Assembly (NCBI GenBank): GCA_003676145.1
Contig: NAUB01000024.1
Coordinates: forward strand, 186,001 to 250,000
Length of the DNA: 64,000 nt
Direction of reading: 5' to 3'
Source of the DNA: a gamma proteobacterium symbiont of Stewartia floridana
Lineage (GTDB): Bacteria > Pseudomonadota > Gammaproteobacteria > Chromatiales > Chromatiaceae
The position numbers were made by a program, and so were the translations under genes. Position 1 is the stretch's first letter, and each line of letters starts with the position of its first letter. Positions 10,301 to 17,570 of the stretch are shown one piece after another. The notes below the pieces were generated by a model, which saw only the letters and a list, made by a program, of their open reading frames with translations, made no database searches and had not been told where the DNA came from.

Positions 10301-10673
10301 GGTCGCGGTAGCCGTTGGCTTCATTGCCCTGGCCGGTATTGCCACCGAGTTCGGGGTCGTCATGCTGATCTACATCAACAGCGCCATCAAACGCTATCAG
10401 GAAGCCGGCCAGTTGAATGACCGGCAGGAGCTGAAGGCGGCCATCATCGAAGGCGCGGCACTCAGAGTACGCCCCAAAGCCATGACGGTACTGGTGGTTG
10501 TGATCGGACTGATGCCGATCATGCTCAGCGACGGCGCCGGCTCGGAAGTGATGCAGCGCATCGCTGCACCAGTCATCGGAGGTATGCTGACAGCCCCATT
10601 GCTGTCACTGTTTGTGATCCCGGCACTGGTGCTGCTGATCAGAAGGAGATCCCTGCCCGGCAGACACGAGTGA
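7377..10673 (+). CDS. cusA: CusA-type heavy-metal RND efflux transporter
   Basis: Inner-membrane proton-driven pump of the HME-RND family, 1098 residues. The N-terminus (first membrane helix, then ETPLDALPDLSDVQV) is typical of CusA/CzcA. The helix-4 motif GTMVDAAIVMIENAH carries the proton-relay Asp. The periplasmic GSEFMP and GDLMYMPTTLPG stretches match the Cu/Ag branch, with methionines available for metal transfer. An insert of about 60 residues around 550-615, between the first membrane half and the second porter domain, makes it longer than E. coli CusA (about 1047). ATG 7377 lies 5 nt after the cusB stop. No outer-membrane CusC gene is in the window, so the channel must be encoded elsewhere. 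Confidence 0.96.
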   Translation: MPGQLIRWSIENRVLVLLASLIIAIWGWNSLRETPLDALPDLSDVQVIIQTSYPGQAPQVVEDQVTYPITTTMLSVPGAKAVRGYSFFGDSYIYVVFEDGTDIYWARSRVLEYLNQASSDLPSDAQPKLGPDASGVGWIYSYALVDRHNRHDLAQLRSLQDWFLKYELQSVSGVAEVASVGGMVRQYQIVLSPEKLRALGIPISQAIEAVKQANYEVGGSVIEQGEAELMVRTRGYLKSVDDIRHIPIAITEESIPILLQDIATIQIGPEMRRVVADLDGLGEVTGGIIVMRHGENALATIERVKKKLQQLKSGLPEGVEIIETYDRSTLINESVDNLSNKLVEEFIVVALICLLFLFHFRSAVVAVVTLPMGILIAFIIMRQQGINANIMSLGGIAIAIGTMVDAAIVMIENAHRQLQERGGGLSREEHWKVILQASLQVGPALFYSLLIITLSFLPVLALEGQEGRLFGPLVYTKTYAMAAAAGLAVTLVPVLMGYLLRGWIPAESSNPLSWALITLYRPLLRIVLWLPSPSLLVALLLMLTLVIPIYGIGGLLEPVKWPLQLSRAAGLESSTTLIDQIEESQQSMQKHWRNLFSDSPGMQRLGQGLGSEFMPDLFEGDLMYMPTTLPGLSIGKAQELLQQTDRLIMQVAEVERVFGKIGRGDSATDPAPLTMIETIIRLKPRDEWRDGFTLEDIIAELDRTVSFPGLTNAWLMPIKTRIDMLSTGIKTPIGIKVSGPDLKIIEQIGREIEQQLSTLPETRSAFSDRVVAGRYIEIVPDRLEAARLGINIDDINLMVSAAVGGINISETVEGLERYPINIRFPRELRDDIKKLSELPIITPSGAQVPLSQVARVDVVDGPPLIKTENARLNGWTFIDIKDADLGGYISKGEQLLQEKIQLPAGYAITWTGQYEYMLRAEAKLKQLVPMLLIIIFALLYLIFRRYSDVLVVMLSIPFALVGGFWFVLFMGYNLSVAVAVGFIALAGIATEFGVVMLIYINSAIKRYQEAGQLNDRQELKAAIIEGAALRVRPKAMTVLVVVIGLMPIMLSDGAGSEVMQRIAAPVIGGMLTAPLLSLFVIPALVLLIRRRSLPGRHE

Positions 10674-10685
10674 TGGGCCAGGCAA

Positions 10686-11147
10686 TCAACCAGCCAGTGG
10701 CCTCTGCAGATTCATGCTATGGCTGATGTATTCCAGATTGCGTTGGAACGCCAACACCTCTGGATGACAGGCATGCGATACCAGCAAGGTGGAGAAGATC
10801 TCCGGATAGATGCTTTGATTGTCGCTACTCTCTCCAGAGAGATGAAGCATCAGTTCGGTCTCGACTTCATCGATGATGTCTCGAAAGCCAGGATCGATGC
10901 GCACGATCTTACTGGCGCCCAGCAGACAGTAAGCGGTCGCCCATACCACCGGCGTGATGACCTGGTGCTGAACATCGGATGATGGCTGGCCATACTTTTT
11001 CGAGACCATGGTGACATGCCGATGGATGGTGGAAAGCAGTGTCTTCAAATCATTGGGATCCAGATCCAACAGGCTCAGACCATATTGGGCGAGCTCGACC
11101 TTTAACTGCTTCCTTTCCTGACTTTTCTCGAAGAGATAATTCAACAT
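10686..11147 (-). CDS. Hypothetical protein
   Basis: A soluble, mostly helical 153-residue protein with no signal peptide and no membrane helix. I recognise no family. It begins MLNYLFEKSQER and is rich in Leu, Glu and His. It converges on cusA with only 12 bp between the stops. Codon use resembles the core genes, so it is probably real. Function unknown. Confidence 0.7.
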   Translation of the reverse strand: MLNYLFEKSQERKQLKVELAQYGLSLLDLDPNDLKTLLSTIHRHVTMVSKKYGQPSSDVQHQVITPVVWATAYCLLGASKIVRIDPGFRDIIDEVETELMLHLSGESSDNQSIYPEIFSTLLVSHACHPEVLAFQRNLEYISHSMNLQRPLAG

Positions 11148-11943
11148 ATTACGCTACCTGTCCTTAAGTTTATTATTCGGGGTTCAGGTAAAAAACGGCG
11201 GTGATCGCACTCCCACTCAGGACTCAACGACCAGACCACCATCACCAACCAGTTACTGACAAACTCCAAAAAATGCTCTGTTAACTGCTAAAGCAGAGTC
11301 CATTCCTGTAAAATCATTTAAATCCTAGCGGTCATTCCTTAAATCAGCATTAAAATTGTGTAATTGAGTCACAGATTTAAAATCTTAACAGTTCAATAAC
11401 AGATTAATTCATTATTAATCTTCAACTTAACTGGTCTCCATGGCCATGAAGATTAATTAACTTTGCCAAACTCCAAGTGACCGGTGCCTGCTATTTACCC
11501 GAAAGTGCTGTAATTTGTGTCGAACGAAGGGATTAGATCCTGCATGGAGGCAGACGGATCCTGACCACACCGGGATGACGAGGAGCAGCCTCATCATTCA
11601 GCTCATGCATTCGCGAGAATTTGCGGTGACTGGCGTCCATTCGCGGCCACAAATATCCACGCCATCCGCACAGACTTGCGCTGGCAATCCAGGCCAATTA
11701 ACAATTCCTGATAATTATTATGGTTTATGCGGCCGGTGGAGATTGCTAATCTTGTATTGGCGAAATTAGAAGATAACGATAAGGAATCCTAAAAAAGCCC
11801 CCTTGCCTGACCCGATCCTGCCGATTCACTGCACACTCAGTGACTGGGGATCATCTGAAAGAGCGATCGTCGGCAAGATAAGAGCGTTGAGGTTCCAAAC
11901 CGGAACACCAATCCGGTAACACCACAAAACCTGGAGGAAATCC
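11148..11943. other. 796-bp non-coding gap
   Basis: The first half is strongly AT-rich with many TTAA and ATTAAT tracts and no convincing frame. It holds one half-copy of a dispersed repeat at 11609-11653. The last 20 bp carry the GGAGG ribosome site of the next gene. An 84-codon frame at 11515-11769 crosses the repeat and is not believed. Confidence 0.6.
11609..11653. repeat. Dispersed CGC-rich repeat, half-copy
   Basis: The segment has ATTCGCG, TTTGCGGTGA and GGCGTCCATTCGCGG in succession. The same words recur at 47728-47829, 59473-59568 and 61311-61353, all intergenic. This copy is only one arm of the longer palindrome. Confidence 0.7.
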
Positions 11944-12264
11944 GTGCTTAACCTACTGAAGTGCAAATGCCTGTTCGGCTTTTTATGGACCAGTGCAATC
12001 GCAGCCGCTGTGCTGACATTCATATTTTTCTCATTCATCGATCCTGCTGCCATTGCGGCGGTCATGAATCTGGCAGAAGAGACCGAGACCAGTAGCTTCA
12101 ATATCTATCTCGGCGTTTTTATCTTTTTCTGGTTTACCCTCAACACCTCAACCTATCTCGCATTCTATTTCGGGCAACTGCTGAGCAAGATGGAGAAGGA
12201 AGCAGCAGAGATGGAGCAACGTAAAGAGTCTCATGATGGCGAGAGCGGTATACATACGAGCTGA
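11944..12264 (+). CDS. Small two-helix membrane protein
   Basis: A 106-residue protein with two predicted membrane helices (about 10-35 and 52-76) joined by an acidic loop, ending in a charged cytoplasmic-type tail (MEKEAAEMEQRK). The start is GTG 11944, chosen because GGAGG at 11933-11937 lies 6 nt upstream. No family recognised. It stands alone, with a large AT-rich gap upstream and a convergent gene downstream. Confidence 0.75.
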   Translation: MLNLLKCKCLFGFLWTSAIAAAVLTFIFFSFIDPAAIAAVMNLAEETETSSFNIYLGVFIFFWFTLNTSTYLAFYFGQLLSKMEKEAAEMEQRKESHDGESGIHTS

Positions 12265-12270
12265 TCGAAA

Positions 12271-12347
12271 TTAACCCGCAGAGATAAGCACGGTTTTCCA
12301 TGGCAGACCCACCAGGTCTGTCAGGAGACCCTTTGATCGCGGGTTAA
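12271..12347. terminator. Inverted repeat between convergent genes, possible terminator
   Basis: A perfect 9-bp inverted repeat (TTAACCCGC 12271-12279 with GCGGGTTAA 12339-12347) encloses a small CAGACC/GGTCTG hairpin (12304-12320). It lies between two convergent genes and could form a cruciform or terminate from either side. There is no T-run, so the role is uncertain. Confidence 0.4.
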
Positions 12348-12374
12348 GCAGTAGAGTCGATTCTGACAATCAAC

Positions 12375-12896
12375 CTATTCGGGAATATTCGGCGGATCCA
12401 GATCCTCCACCGGCAGCTCATCCTGAAGATTGCTCTGCCACTCCTTCAGCATGGCCACATGCCAGCCCTCCTCTTCTGCCATCTCGGCGGCCAGCTTGCG
12501 TACATCCTCACTGGGCGATTGTTCGGAGATCAGCAGATAGAACTCCCGCCCACGAATCTCGTTATAGAGCGCGACCTCCATCGCCTGGGTAACCGTCATC
12601 ATGTAGTTCGCCTCCTCCATGCAGAAGGCTTCCGGCGACGAGGGACAGCGCCACTTGAAATCCCAGGGTGTCAACTGGGGCAGTTCCAGACCATGCGTGC
12701 GCTCCATCACCTCTTTGGCATGCTGGCGACTGTAACCCGCCAGCTTGCGAAACAGCTCTGCCACCTGCAGGTTGTTGTGGATCTCCATGCTGTCCGCCAG
12801 TTCGTCATAGTGGTCACTGGAGGCCTCTTCCAGTTCCAGGGCGTGCACCAGGAACTCTTCGATACTGGTTATCGGGTCGACGAGATCATCACTCAT
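12375..12896 (-). CDS. Ferritin-like/rubrerythrin-family protein
   Basis: A four-helix-bundle di-iron type protein of about 173 residues. The first helix carries ELEEASSDHYDELA and a later helix EEEGWH, an ExxH-like pair expected to bind iron. The start is ATG 12896: a GGAGGAGGAG Shine-Dalgarno lies 8 nt upstream and the ATG overlaps the korB stop by 4 bp (ATGA), so translation is coupled. An earlier in-frame start at 12956 would lie inside korB and is not needed. Coupling to a 2-oxoacid:ferredoxin oxidoreductase subunit suggests protection of that oxygen-sensitive enzyme from peroxide or O2 (inference). Confidence 0.82.
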   Translation of the reverse strand: MSDDLVDPITSIEEFLVHALELEEASSDHYDELADSMEIHNNLQVAELFRKLAGYSRQHAKEVMERTHGLELPQLTPWDFKWRCPSSPEAFCMEEANYMMTVTQAMEVALYNEIRGREFYLLISEQSPSEDVRKLAAEMAEEEGWHVAMLKEWQSNLQDELPVEDLDPPNIPE

Positions 12897-13720
12897 AGAC
12901 AAAACTCCTCCTCCAATTCCGCCACTTCGCAGCTTTTTATATTCTCGGGCTGCCACACCGGTATCGGTGTGGCATAGATTACCCCGGTAGCGAGCCCATC
13001 ATCCGCCTGGATAATCTGAGCCGCCTTTATCCGATCCTCGGTCGGCACCTCGTTGATGAACGGGTGTACTGTCTCCTTCCACGCCTTCTGGTCCGGACGA
13101 AAGGTGACGCAACCACTCAACACCTGGATAAAGGCAAATCCCGGATACTCGATCGCCTCCACCAGAACCTTGGTCAGATCCGATGGTTTTCCGGCAAAAG
13201 CCCTGGCGATAAAACCGGCGCCTGCGGCCAGGGCGATGGCGGCGGGATTGAAGCTGGGTATGCCGGTGCCATGGGGGGTCAATTTACTCTTATCCCAGTT
13301 CGGCTTGGTGGTGGGGGACGCCTGCCCCTTGGTCATACCGTAGACCTCATTGTCCATCACGATGTAGGTCATATCCATATTGCGTCGGCAGGCGTGCAGA
13401 AAATGGTTGCCGCCAATCGAGAATCCATCCCCGTCACCACCGGCCACCACCACCGTCAGATCAGGGCGTGCCGCCTTCAGTCCGGAGGCCGCCGCCAGCG
13501 CCCGACCATGGATACCATGAAAACCATAGCTGTCGATATAGGCCGGCAAGCGGGATGAACAACCGATCCCCGAGACCACCGCCACACGCTCTTTCACCAG
13601 CCCGAGATGGGCCATCGCCTTGGTCAATGAAGCAAGCACCGAAAAGTGACCGCAACCCGGACACCAGACCGGCTTGATATCCGATTTATAGTCTTTTGCC
13701 TTCAGCGAAGGTACCGGCAT
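12893..13720 (-). CDS. korB: 2-oxoacid:ferredoxin oxidoreductase, beta subunit
   Basis: Thiamine-diphosphate-binding subunit of a pyruvate/2-oxoglutarate:ferredoxin oxidoreductase (275 residues, full length for the family). WCPGCGH near residue 19 supplies cysteines for the Fe-S site. GGDGDGFSIGGNH near 93-105 and the following DNEVYGMTKGQ are the ThDP/Mg binding region. The Shine-Dalgarno GGAGGGGAAC directly precedes ATG 13720. The partner alpha subunit (31408-33135) has the same orientation but lies 17.7 kb upstream, whereas these genes are usually adjacent. The gene is translationally coupled to the ferritin-like gene. Together the pair would carry out reductive or oxidative 2-oxoglutarate chemistry with ferredoxin. 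Confidence 0.94.
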   Translation of the reverse strand: MPVPSLKAKDYKSDIKPVWCPGCGHFSVLASLTKAMAHLGLVKERVAVVSGIGCSSRLPAYIDSYGFHGIHGRALAAASGLKAARPDLTVVVAGGDGDGFSIGGNHFLHACRRNMDMTYIVMDNEVYGMTKGQASPTTKPNWDKSKLTPHGTGIPSFNPAAIALAAGAGFIARAFAGKPSDLTKVLVEAIEYPGFAFIQVLSGCVTFRPDQKAWKETVHPFINEVPTEDRIKAAQIIQADDGLATGVIYATPIPVWQPENIKSCEVAELEEEFCL

Positions 13721-14275
13721 GTTCCCCTCCAGCGAATCAACCCCAGGAAAATAAACCCCTTAACGATTAAAAGCATATACCAAACTCGCCAGGATCCACA
13801 TGTCGAAAATCAACCGTTCTCGACAATCTTACGCTACATCCGCCTGGTGCATAGGGGTTATCCCTGATATCCAGCCAGTTGGCGAATGGCATAATGTGGC
13901 CAGGAGCGCGTCAGATGGCCGTTATGTCATCTGCAGTTTTTTATATGGAAATTCAGCATACTGTATTTATCAGGGATGGATAGCATACATGGCGTGTAGA
14001 TTGAATCCCGTTCACCATACCTCCGCTCAGCAGAGCACCGGGTATCGCCATTGGATTTCGGCAAACCCTTCGGCCCGGCCCATCCTGCGTGCAGGCTCAT
14101 CGCTAATCCTGCTACCCGATCAGACGACTGTTGGCAGGGATGAGTATCTGTCTGCTCTGCCCCCTTTATCTGCCGTCTTCAAACCAGGGCAGTTTGACCC
14201 TCGAAGCCTGAACAGCGTCGCTGTAACAGATCAGTCCACAGACAGCAGCATGCAAACCACTCAGCGAGGTAACCC
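13721..14275. other. 555-bp gap at one edge of the accessory island
   Basis: Nothing convincing is encoded here. A 159-codon plus-strand frame (13800-14279) overlaps the next gene by 4 bp, but its composition (many Ser, Arg, Trp and Cys, no order) does not look like a protein. The korB upstream region, and so its present promoter if it is no longer co-transcribed with korA, must lie in this gap. Confidence 0.45.
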
Positions 14276-14920
14276 TTGAACACACTCAACACATCCGAGA
14301 GCAATCCCGGCGAAGCCAAAGGCAACTACTCCCAGGCGGTCTATCGGGATCATGAAAGCCTGTTCAATGAACTGACCGAACAGGAGATCAAAAGCGCTGT
14401 GCGCAAGAAGTCATCCACGGCAACCAAACTGGCGAGAAACGCACCGCAGCCGCATCGTGGGGAGATGGAAAAGCTGTTCAATATCTCGCTGTTCATTCAC
14501 CAGCGATTTGAAGAGATCCATAAGCTGCCGCAAAAGGATATCCACGGCGCGATCACCATCTTTCTCTATGGCATCTGGTCGATCTACAACCAGGGCGCCA
14601 CCATCCCAGGCAAGCAGTTCGACAAGCTGGTCAAACAGACCCGGGATACCATGCGTGAAAGAGCCGAGTTTCTCAAAGAGTATGAGAAATCGACCAGCGG
14701 CAACCGCACGGCCCTCTATGAGACCTTCGCCATGGTCGGTAACTGGTTGCTGATGATTCAGCACCACCTCACCTCGCAACCGGACGAGACCGCATTGAAC
14801 AACGTCAAAATCATGGTCAGAGAGATCATCACCCGCAGCCTGAAGATTGAACCCGAGTCGATCTCCATCAGCCAGGAAGGCGAGCTGACCATCACTGAGC
14901 AGAGCCACACAACCCAGTAA
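14276..14920 (+). CDS. Hypothetical protein, cytoplasmic member of a paralogous pair
   Basis: A 214-residue, helical, hydrophilic protein without a signal peptide, starting at TTG 14276 with GAGG 6 nt upstream. It shares order and key words with the next gene: a QEIKSAVRKKSSTATKLA-like opening, MEKLFNISLF, IxxFLYGIWSIYNQGA, VGNWLLMIQ and the closing ISQEGEL. It is therefore a tandem duplicate without the export signal. I do not recognise a named family. The pair is separated by 12 bp and is likely one operon. Confidence 0.8.
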   Translation: MNTLNTSESNPGEAKGNYSQAVYRDHESLFNELTEQEIKSAVRKKSSTATKLARNAPQPHRGEMEKLFNISLFIHQRFEEIHKLPQKDIHGAITIFLYGIWSIYNQGATIPGKQFDKLVKQTRDTMRERAEFLKEYEKSTSGNRTALYETFAMVGNWLLMIQHHLTSQPDETALNNVKIMVREIITRSLKIEPESISISQEGELTITEQSHTTQ

Positions 14921-14932
14921 AGGATTAACAAG

Positions 14933-15682
14933 ATGAACATCAGGCTACAGCTTACCCGTCTGTTACTGGGGGGATTTCTCTCCACCTGTTCCACCATGAT
15001 CAACAGTGCACCGGCTGACAACACTGCGGCAACACCAGGTTTCCTGGTGGATGGTTTCGATCAGCTGTTTGAGCAACCGGTAAAGGCCCCAACCATCGGC
15101 AGCCTTCAAAGCAGTGGGGATGCGGGGAAGCGTTTCGTTGAGGAGCTGAGCACCATCACTCCCCAGGACATCCAGGCCGCCGCAAACAACAGATCCGCAA
15201 CGGCCACCCAGTTGGCCGGAAACTTCCCGGAACCCAATCGGGCCAACATGGAGAAGATATTCAACATCGCCCTGTTCGTACAAAAGAGGATAGAACAGGC
15301 GGCACGGGTACCTGAAGGTGACATTCCAACCGCCACCGCCTCTTTCCTCTATGGCATCTGGTCAGCCTACAACGAAGGTGCCGAGATACCGGAGCAGAAT
15401 CTGCTGCACCTGCACAACCAGGTGGCGCAACTCATTGCGAGCAATCAAGCCCTGAGTCAGGGCCTGCAGAACGCCAACCAGGCCGATCTACAGAAACTCT
15501 ACGAATACCTTGCCATGACCGGCAACTGGATGGTGATGTTCCAGGACACCTTCAAGAAAGGTCCGGATCAGAAAATGGTGACAAACATCAAAAACATGGC
15601 GAGAGAACTGCTACAGGCCAGTTTCAAGATCGATGTGGAGAAGCTGCATATCAGTCAGGAGGGGCAGCTGTCGATGTTGTAA
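14933..15682 (+). CDS. Hypothetical secreted protein, paralogue of the preceding gene
   Basis: A 249-residue protein with a signal peptide (about 1-27, near STMINSAPA), a short linker and then a domain collinear with the upstream protein: MEKIFNIALFVQKR, FLYGIWSAYNEGAEIP, MTGNWMVMFQ, KIDVEKLHISQEGQL. It is preceded by an AGGATT purine stretch 12 bp after the upstream stop. A pair with one cytoplasmic and one exported copy of the same domain is unusual; functions could be complementary (sensor and effector, or toxin and immunity), but nothing in the sequence decides this. Confidence 0.8.
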   Translation: MNIRLQLTRLLLGGFLSTCSTMINSAPADNTAATPGFLVDGFDQLFEQPVKAPTIGSLQSSGDAGKRFVEELSTITPQDIQAAANNRSATATQLAGNFPEPNRANMEKIFNIALFVQKRIEQAARVPEGDIPTATASFLYGIWSAYNEGAEIPEQNLLHLHNQVAQLIASNQALSQGLQNANQADLQKLYEYLAMTGNWMVMFQDTFKKGPDQKMVTNIKNMARELLQASFKIDVEKLHISQEGQLSML

Positions 15683-15698
15683 CTACCTCACCCCTTTA

Positions 15699-15717
15699 GG
15701 TGGGGCCATGCCCCACC
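15699..15717. repeat. REP-like palindrome, GTGGGGC family
   Basis: A perfect 8+3+8 palindrome (GGTGGGGC-CAT-GCCCCACC) lies 16 bp after the stop of the secreted paralogue. Related copies lie at 26261-26317 and 61089-61115. It could act as a weak terminator or mRNA stabiliser. Confidence 0.7.
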
Positions 15718-16225
15718 CAGAGTAAATCGATTCCGTACCCAGACTGACGTAATTCCTTAAAGCAAAAAGAAAGCCTGCCACAAACCAAAGTGAATTTATT
15801 TCACTGATATCCTGCTTACTCAAGCACAATCATTTATCTAATCCCTGTTTAATTACTACCTTTTCAGTAACTTAGAATAGATCCGCTGATAGTAGACTCT
15901 AACCTTTGATGTGACTTCAGATCCACTCGGCGAGTTATATATGTTGAGAATCAAGTCGAAATGCTCTAAAAAAGGGACTCACAACTAATATGACTTAATC
16001 ACAGGGATGCTTCTCATTATGGAAATTGAGAACTCGATTGATCCGACAGATGTTTCTACTTGCATTAATAAAAATACAGGCGCAGAAGCACACTGCAGAG
16101 AAGTTGACCTTTTAGCACGCTTTCACTTAACCCACCTGTTGCTTGCTGGTCCAACTTTCAAGTTTCAAAAAAAGTCCCGTCGAGACATACGCCTTATCTA
16201 CAGGCTTATGAGATCTTTGTGCATG

Positions 16226-16271
16226 ATATTCCAATATCAGCGCCAGCAATATATTCCAATATCGGCGGCAG
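16226..16271. repeat. Two 21-bp direct repeats upstream of the AbiGi-family gene
   Basis: The segments 16226-16246 and 16251-16271 agree at 19 of 21 positions and share the core ATTCCAATATC. Their 25-bp period is near two and a half helical turns. They end 38 bp before the start codon of the AbiGi-like gene, where an operator could be. Confidence 0.5.
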
Positions 16272-16309
16272 TAAGATAATCAACTGTTATATGCCTTTAG
16301 GGTAACCAC

Positions 16310-17080
16310 TTGAAAGAGAAAAGTTTATATCCAGAAATACTATTTCACTTCTGCCAAAAGCAGGCATTGTTTGGCATTCTTGGAAGTACTTTTCGTGTTT
16401 CGTACGCCAAAGAAAAAATAATTGGCAAATCTAAAGAAAGAGAAATCGGCGTCCCAATGGTTTCTTTTTGTGATCTCAAGTTGTCAGAGATTACTTCACA
16501 TATGAATAAGTATGGAAATTACGGAATAGGTTTAACTAAGGAATGGGCTAATAAAAATGGATTAAACCCTGTCTTGTATATAAGTCGGCATTCTCCATTC
16601 ACTGATGGTTTATTGAGTGGGCTAAACAGTATTCATGCACATAGAAGAAAGTTAGAGAAGTCAGGAGATAGTAAAGAATTATCTACCGACTATATGAATA
16701 TTTATAACACGTACAGGTATGTTAAAAACTATGAGGCGCCCTTGCATCGCAAGGGGCATCAAAAGATTGAAAAATATCGATTTGCTGATGAAAGAGAATG
16801 GAGGTATGTGCCTCCTTTAGATAATACGAGTCTGCAACCATTTGTGCCGTTAGAGGCAATAAAAACAGAGAAAAAGAAAAGCGAACTAAATGAGAGTATT
16901 AGAAATGTTGTACTTCATTTTGAGCCAGAAGATATACGCTACCTGATAGTCGAACGTGATAATGAAATATCCGAACTCATAGATCATCTTATGAATGTAA
17001 AAAAAAGGTTTAGTACAAACACATTGAACAGACTAAAAAGCCGTATTTTGACTTCAGAGCAAATAGAGCTAGATATATAG
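16310..17080 (+). CDS. AbiGi-family (abortive infection antitoxin) protein
   Basis: A 256-residue cytoplasmic protein that I place in the AbiGi family. Family-like features are FHFCQKQALFGIL near the N-terminus, PMVSFCDLKLSEI and YGNYGIGLTKEWA (about 50-80), then FADEREWRYVPP near 160. In lactococcal AbiG, AbiGi is the putative antitoxin partner of the toxin AbiGii; no AbiGii-like gene lies beside this one. The start is TTG 16310, with AGGG 7 nt upstream. The gene is AT-rich, unlike the core genome, and is followed 13 bp after its stop by an attC-like site, so it is a mobile cassette. Family recognition is from memory of the pattern. Confidence 0.7.
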   Translation: MKEKSLYPEILFHFCQKQALFGILGSTFRVSYAKEKIIGKSKEREIGVPMVSFCDLKLSEITSHMNKYGNYGIGLTKEWANKNGLNPVLYISRHSPFTDGLLSGLNSIHAHRRKLEKSGDSKELSTDYMNIYNTYRYVKNYEAPLHRKGHQKIEKYRFADEREWRYVPPLDNTSLQPFVPLEAIKTEKKKSELNESIRNVVLHFEPEDIRYLIVERDNEISELIDHLMNVKKRFSTNTLNRLKSRILTSEQIELDI

Positions 17081-17093
17081 TGAGTAAAACAGC

Positions 17094-17165
17094 ATATAAC
17101 AAGGCACTCGTTCGGATGCAAACTACGCTGCGCTTCGTTTGCACCGCACAGCTTGGTCGTTAAGT
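17094..17165 (+). other. attC-like integron recombination site 1
   Basis: A 72-bp imperfect palindrome bounded by TATAACAAG and GCTTGGTCGTTAAGT. The right end matches the GTTRRRY core where cassettes join. Inner arms TGCAAAC (17117-17123) and GTTTGCA (17137-17143) pair, and a bulged base in CGGATGC against GCACCG is typical of attC folding. It follows the AbiGi-like gene. Confidence 0.8.
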
Positions 17166-17183
17166 TTCAAATAGACAAAGGCA

Positions 17184-17570
17184 ATGCCATCTGACGACAT
17201 TAAACAACTGCAAGTTGCACTAGAGAAGAGCGTCAAAAATTTCCGCTCTCATGCTGTTGTGTCCGAAAGAATGTATATGGGATTCACTCTCTCCCTAGGC
17301 GCAGTTGTCATCGCATCATTACTTTATGCTCTTTTTGGTAAGGGAGGGCTAAATGCTGCTGGTATAAGCGCTGCATCATCACCTTTACTTATATTTACGT
17401 TCCGGCGAATTGAAGCCATTCGGAGGTGTATGTGGGAGGCATCTCAGTTAGAGGTCGTGCTTTTGGCGGGCGGAAAAAAAGCATTACTTAACTACGTTAA
17501 AAACAACGCTTGCGGTCAATACTGGACCACAATTACAGAACTCAAGGTTAGTGAAGATAATGAGCAATGA
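17184..17570 (+). CDS. Cassette-borne small membrane protein
   Basis: A 128-residue protein with a hydrophilic N-terminus, two predicted membrane helices (about 30-50 and 57-75) and a cytoplasmic tail. It starts 19 bp after the attC-like site, as cassette genes do. It overlaps the next gene, so the two are probably co-translated. No family recognised. Confidence 0.72.
   Translation: MPSDDIKQLQVALEKSVKNFRSHAVVSERMYMGFTLSLGAVVIASLLYALFGKGGLNAAGISAASSPLLIFTFRRIEAIRRCMWEASQLEVVLLAGGKKALLNYVKNNACGQYWTTITELKVSEDNEQ

Larger units (their letters stand above)
15683..16309. other. 627-bp AT-rich gap before the cassette array
   Basis: It contains a perfect palindrome at 15699-15717 and a pair of 21-bp direct repeats at 16226-16271. 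A 90-codon frame at 16007-16279 spans the direct repeats and shows no protein-like order. No integrase gene or clear attI site was found. Base composition drops sharply from here on. Confidence 0.5.

Noticed and set aside
11515-11769. 84-codon frame in the 11-12 kb gap
   Set aside because: It crosses a dispersed repeat and lacks a start signal.
13800-14279. 159-codon plus-strand frame overlapping the first paralogue by 4 bp
   Set aside because: Composition is disordered, with no ribosome site and no family; likely chance in the gap.
16007-16279. 90-codon frame before the AbiGi-like gene
   Set aside because: It spans the 21-bp direct repeats and has no protein-like pattern.
16286-16292. GTTATAT as a cassette right core before the AbiGi-like gene
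   Set aside because: It does not fit GTTRRRY, and no left partner or stem was found.
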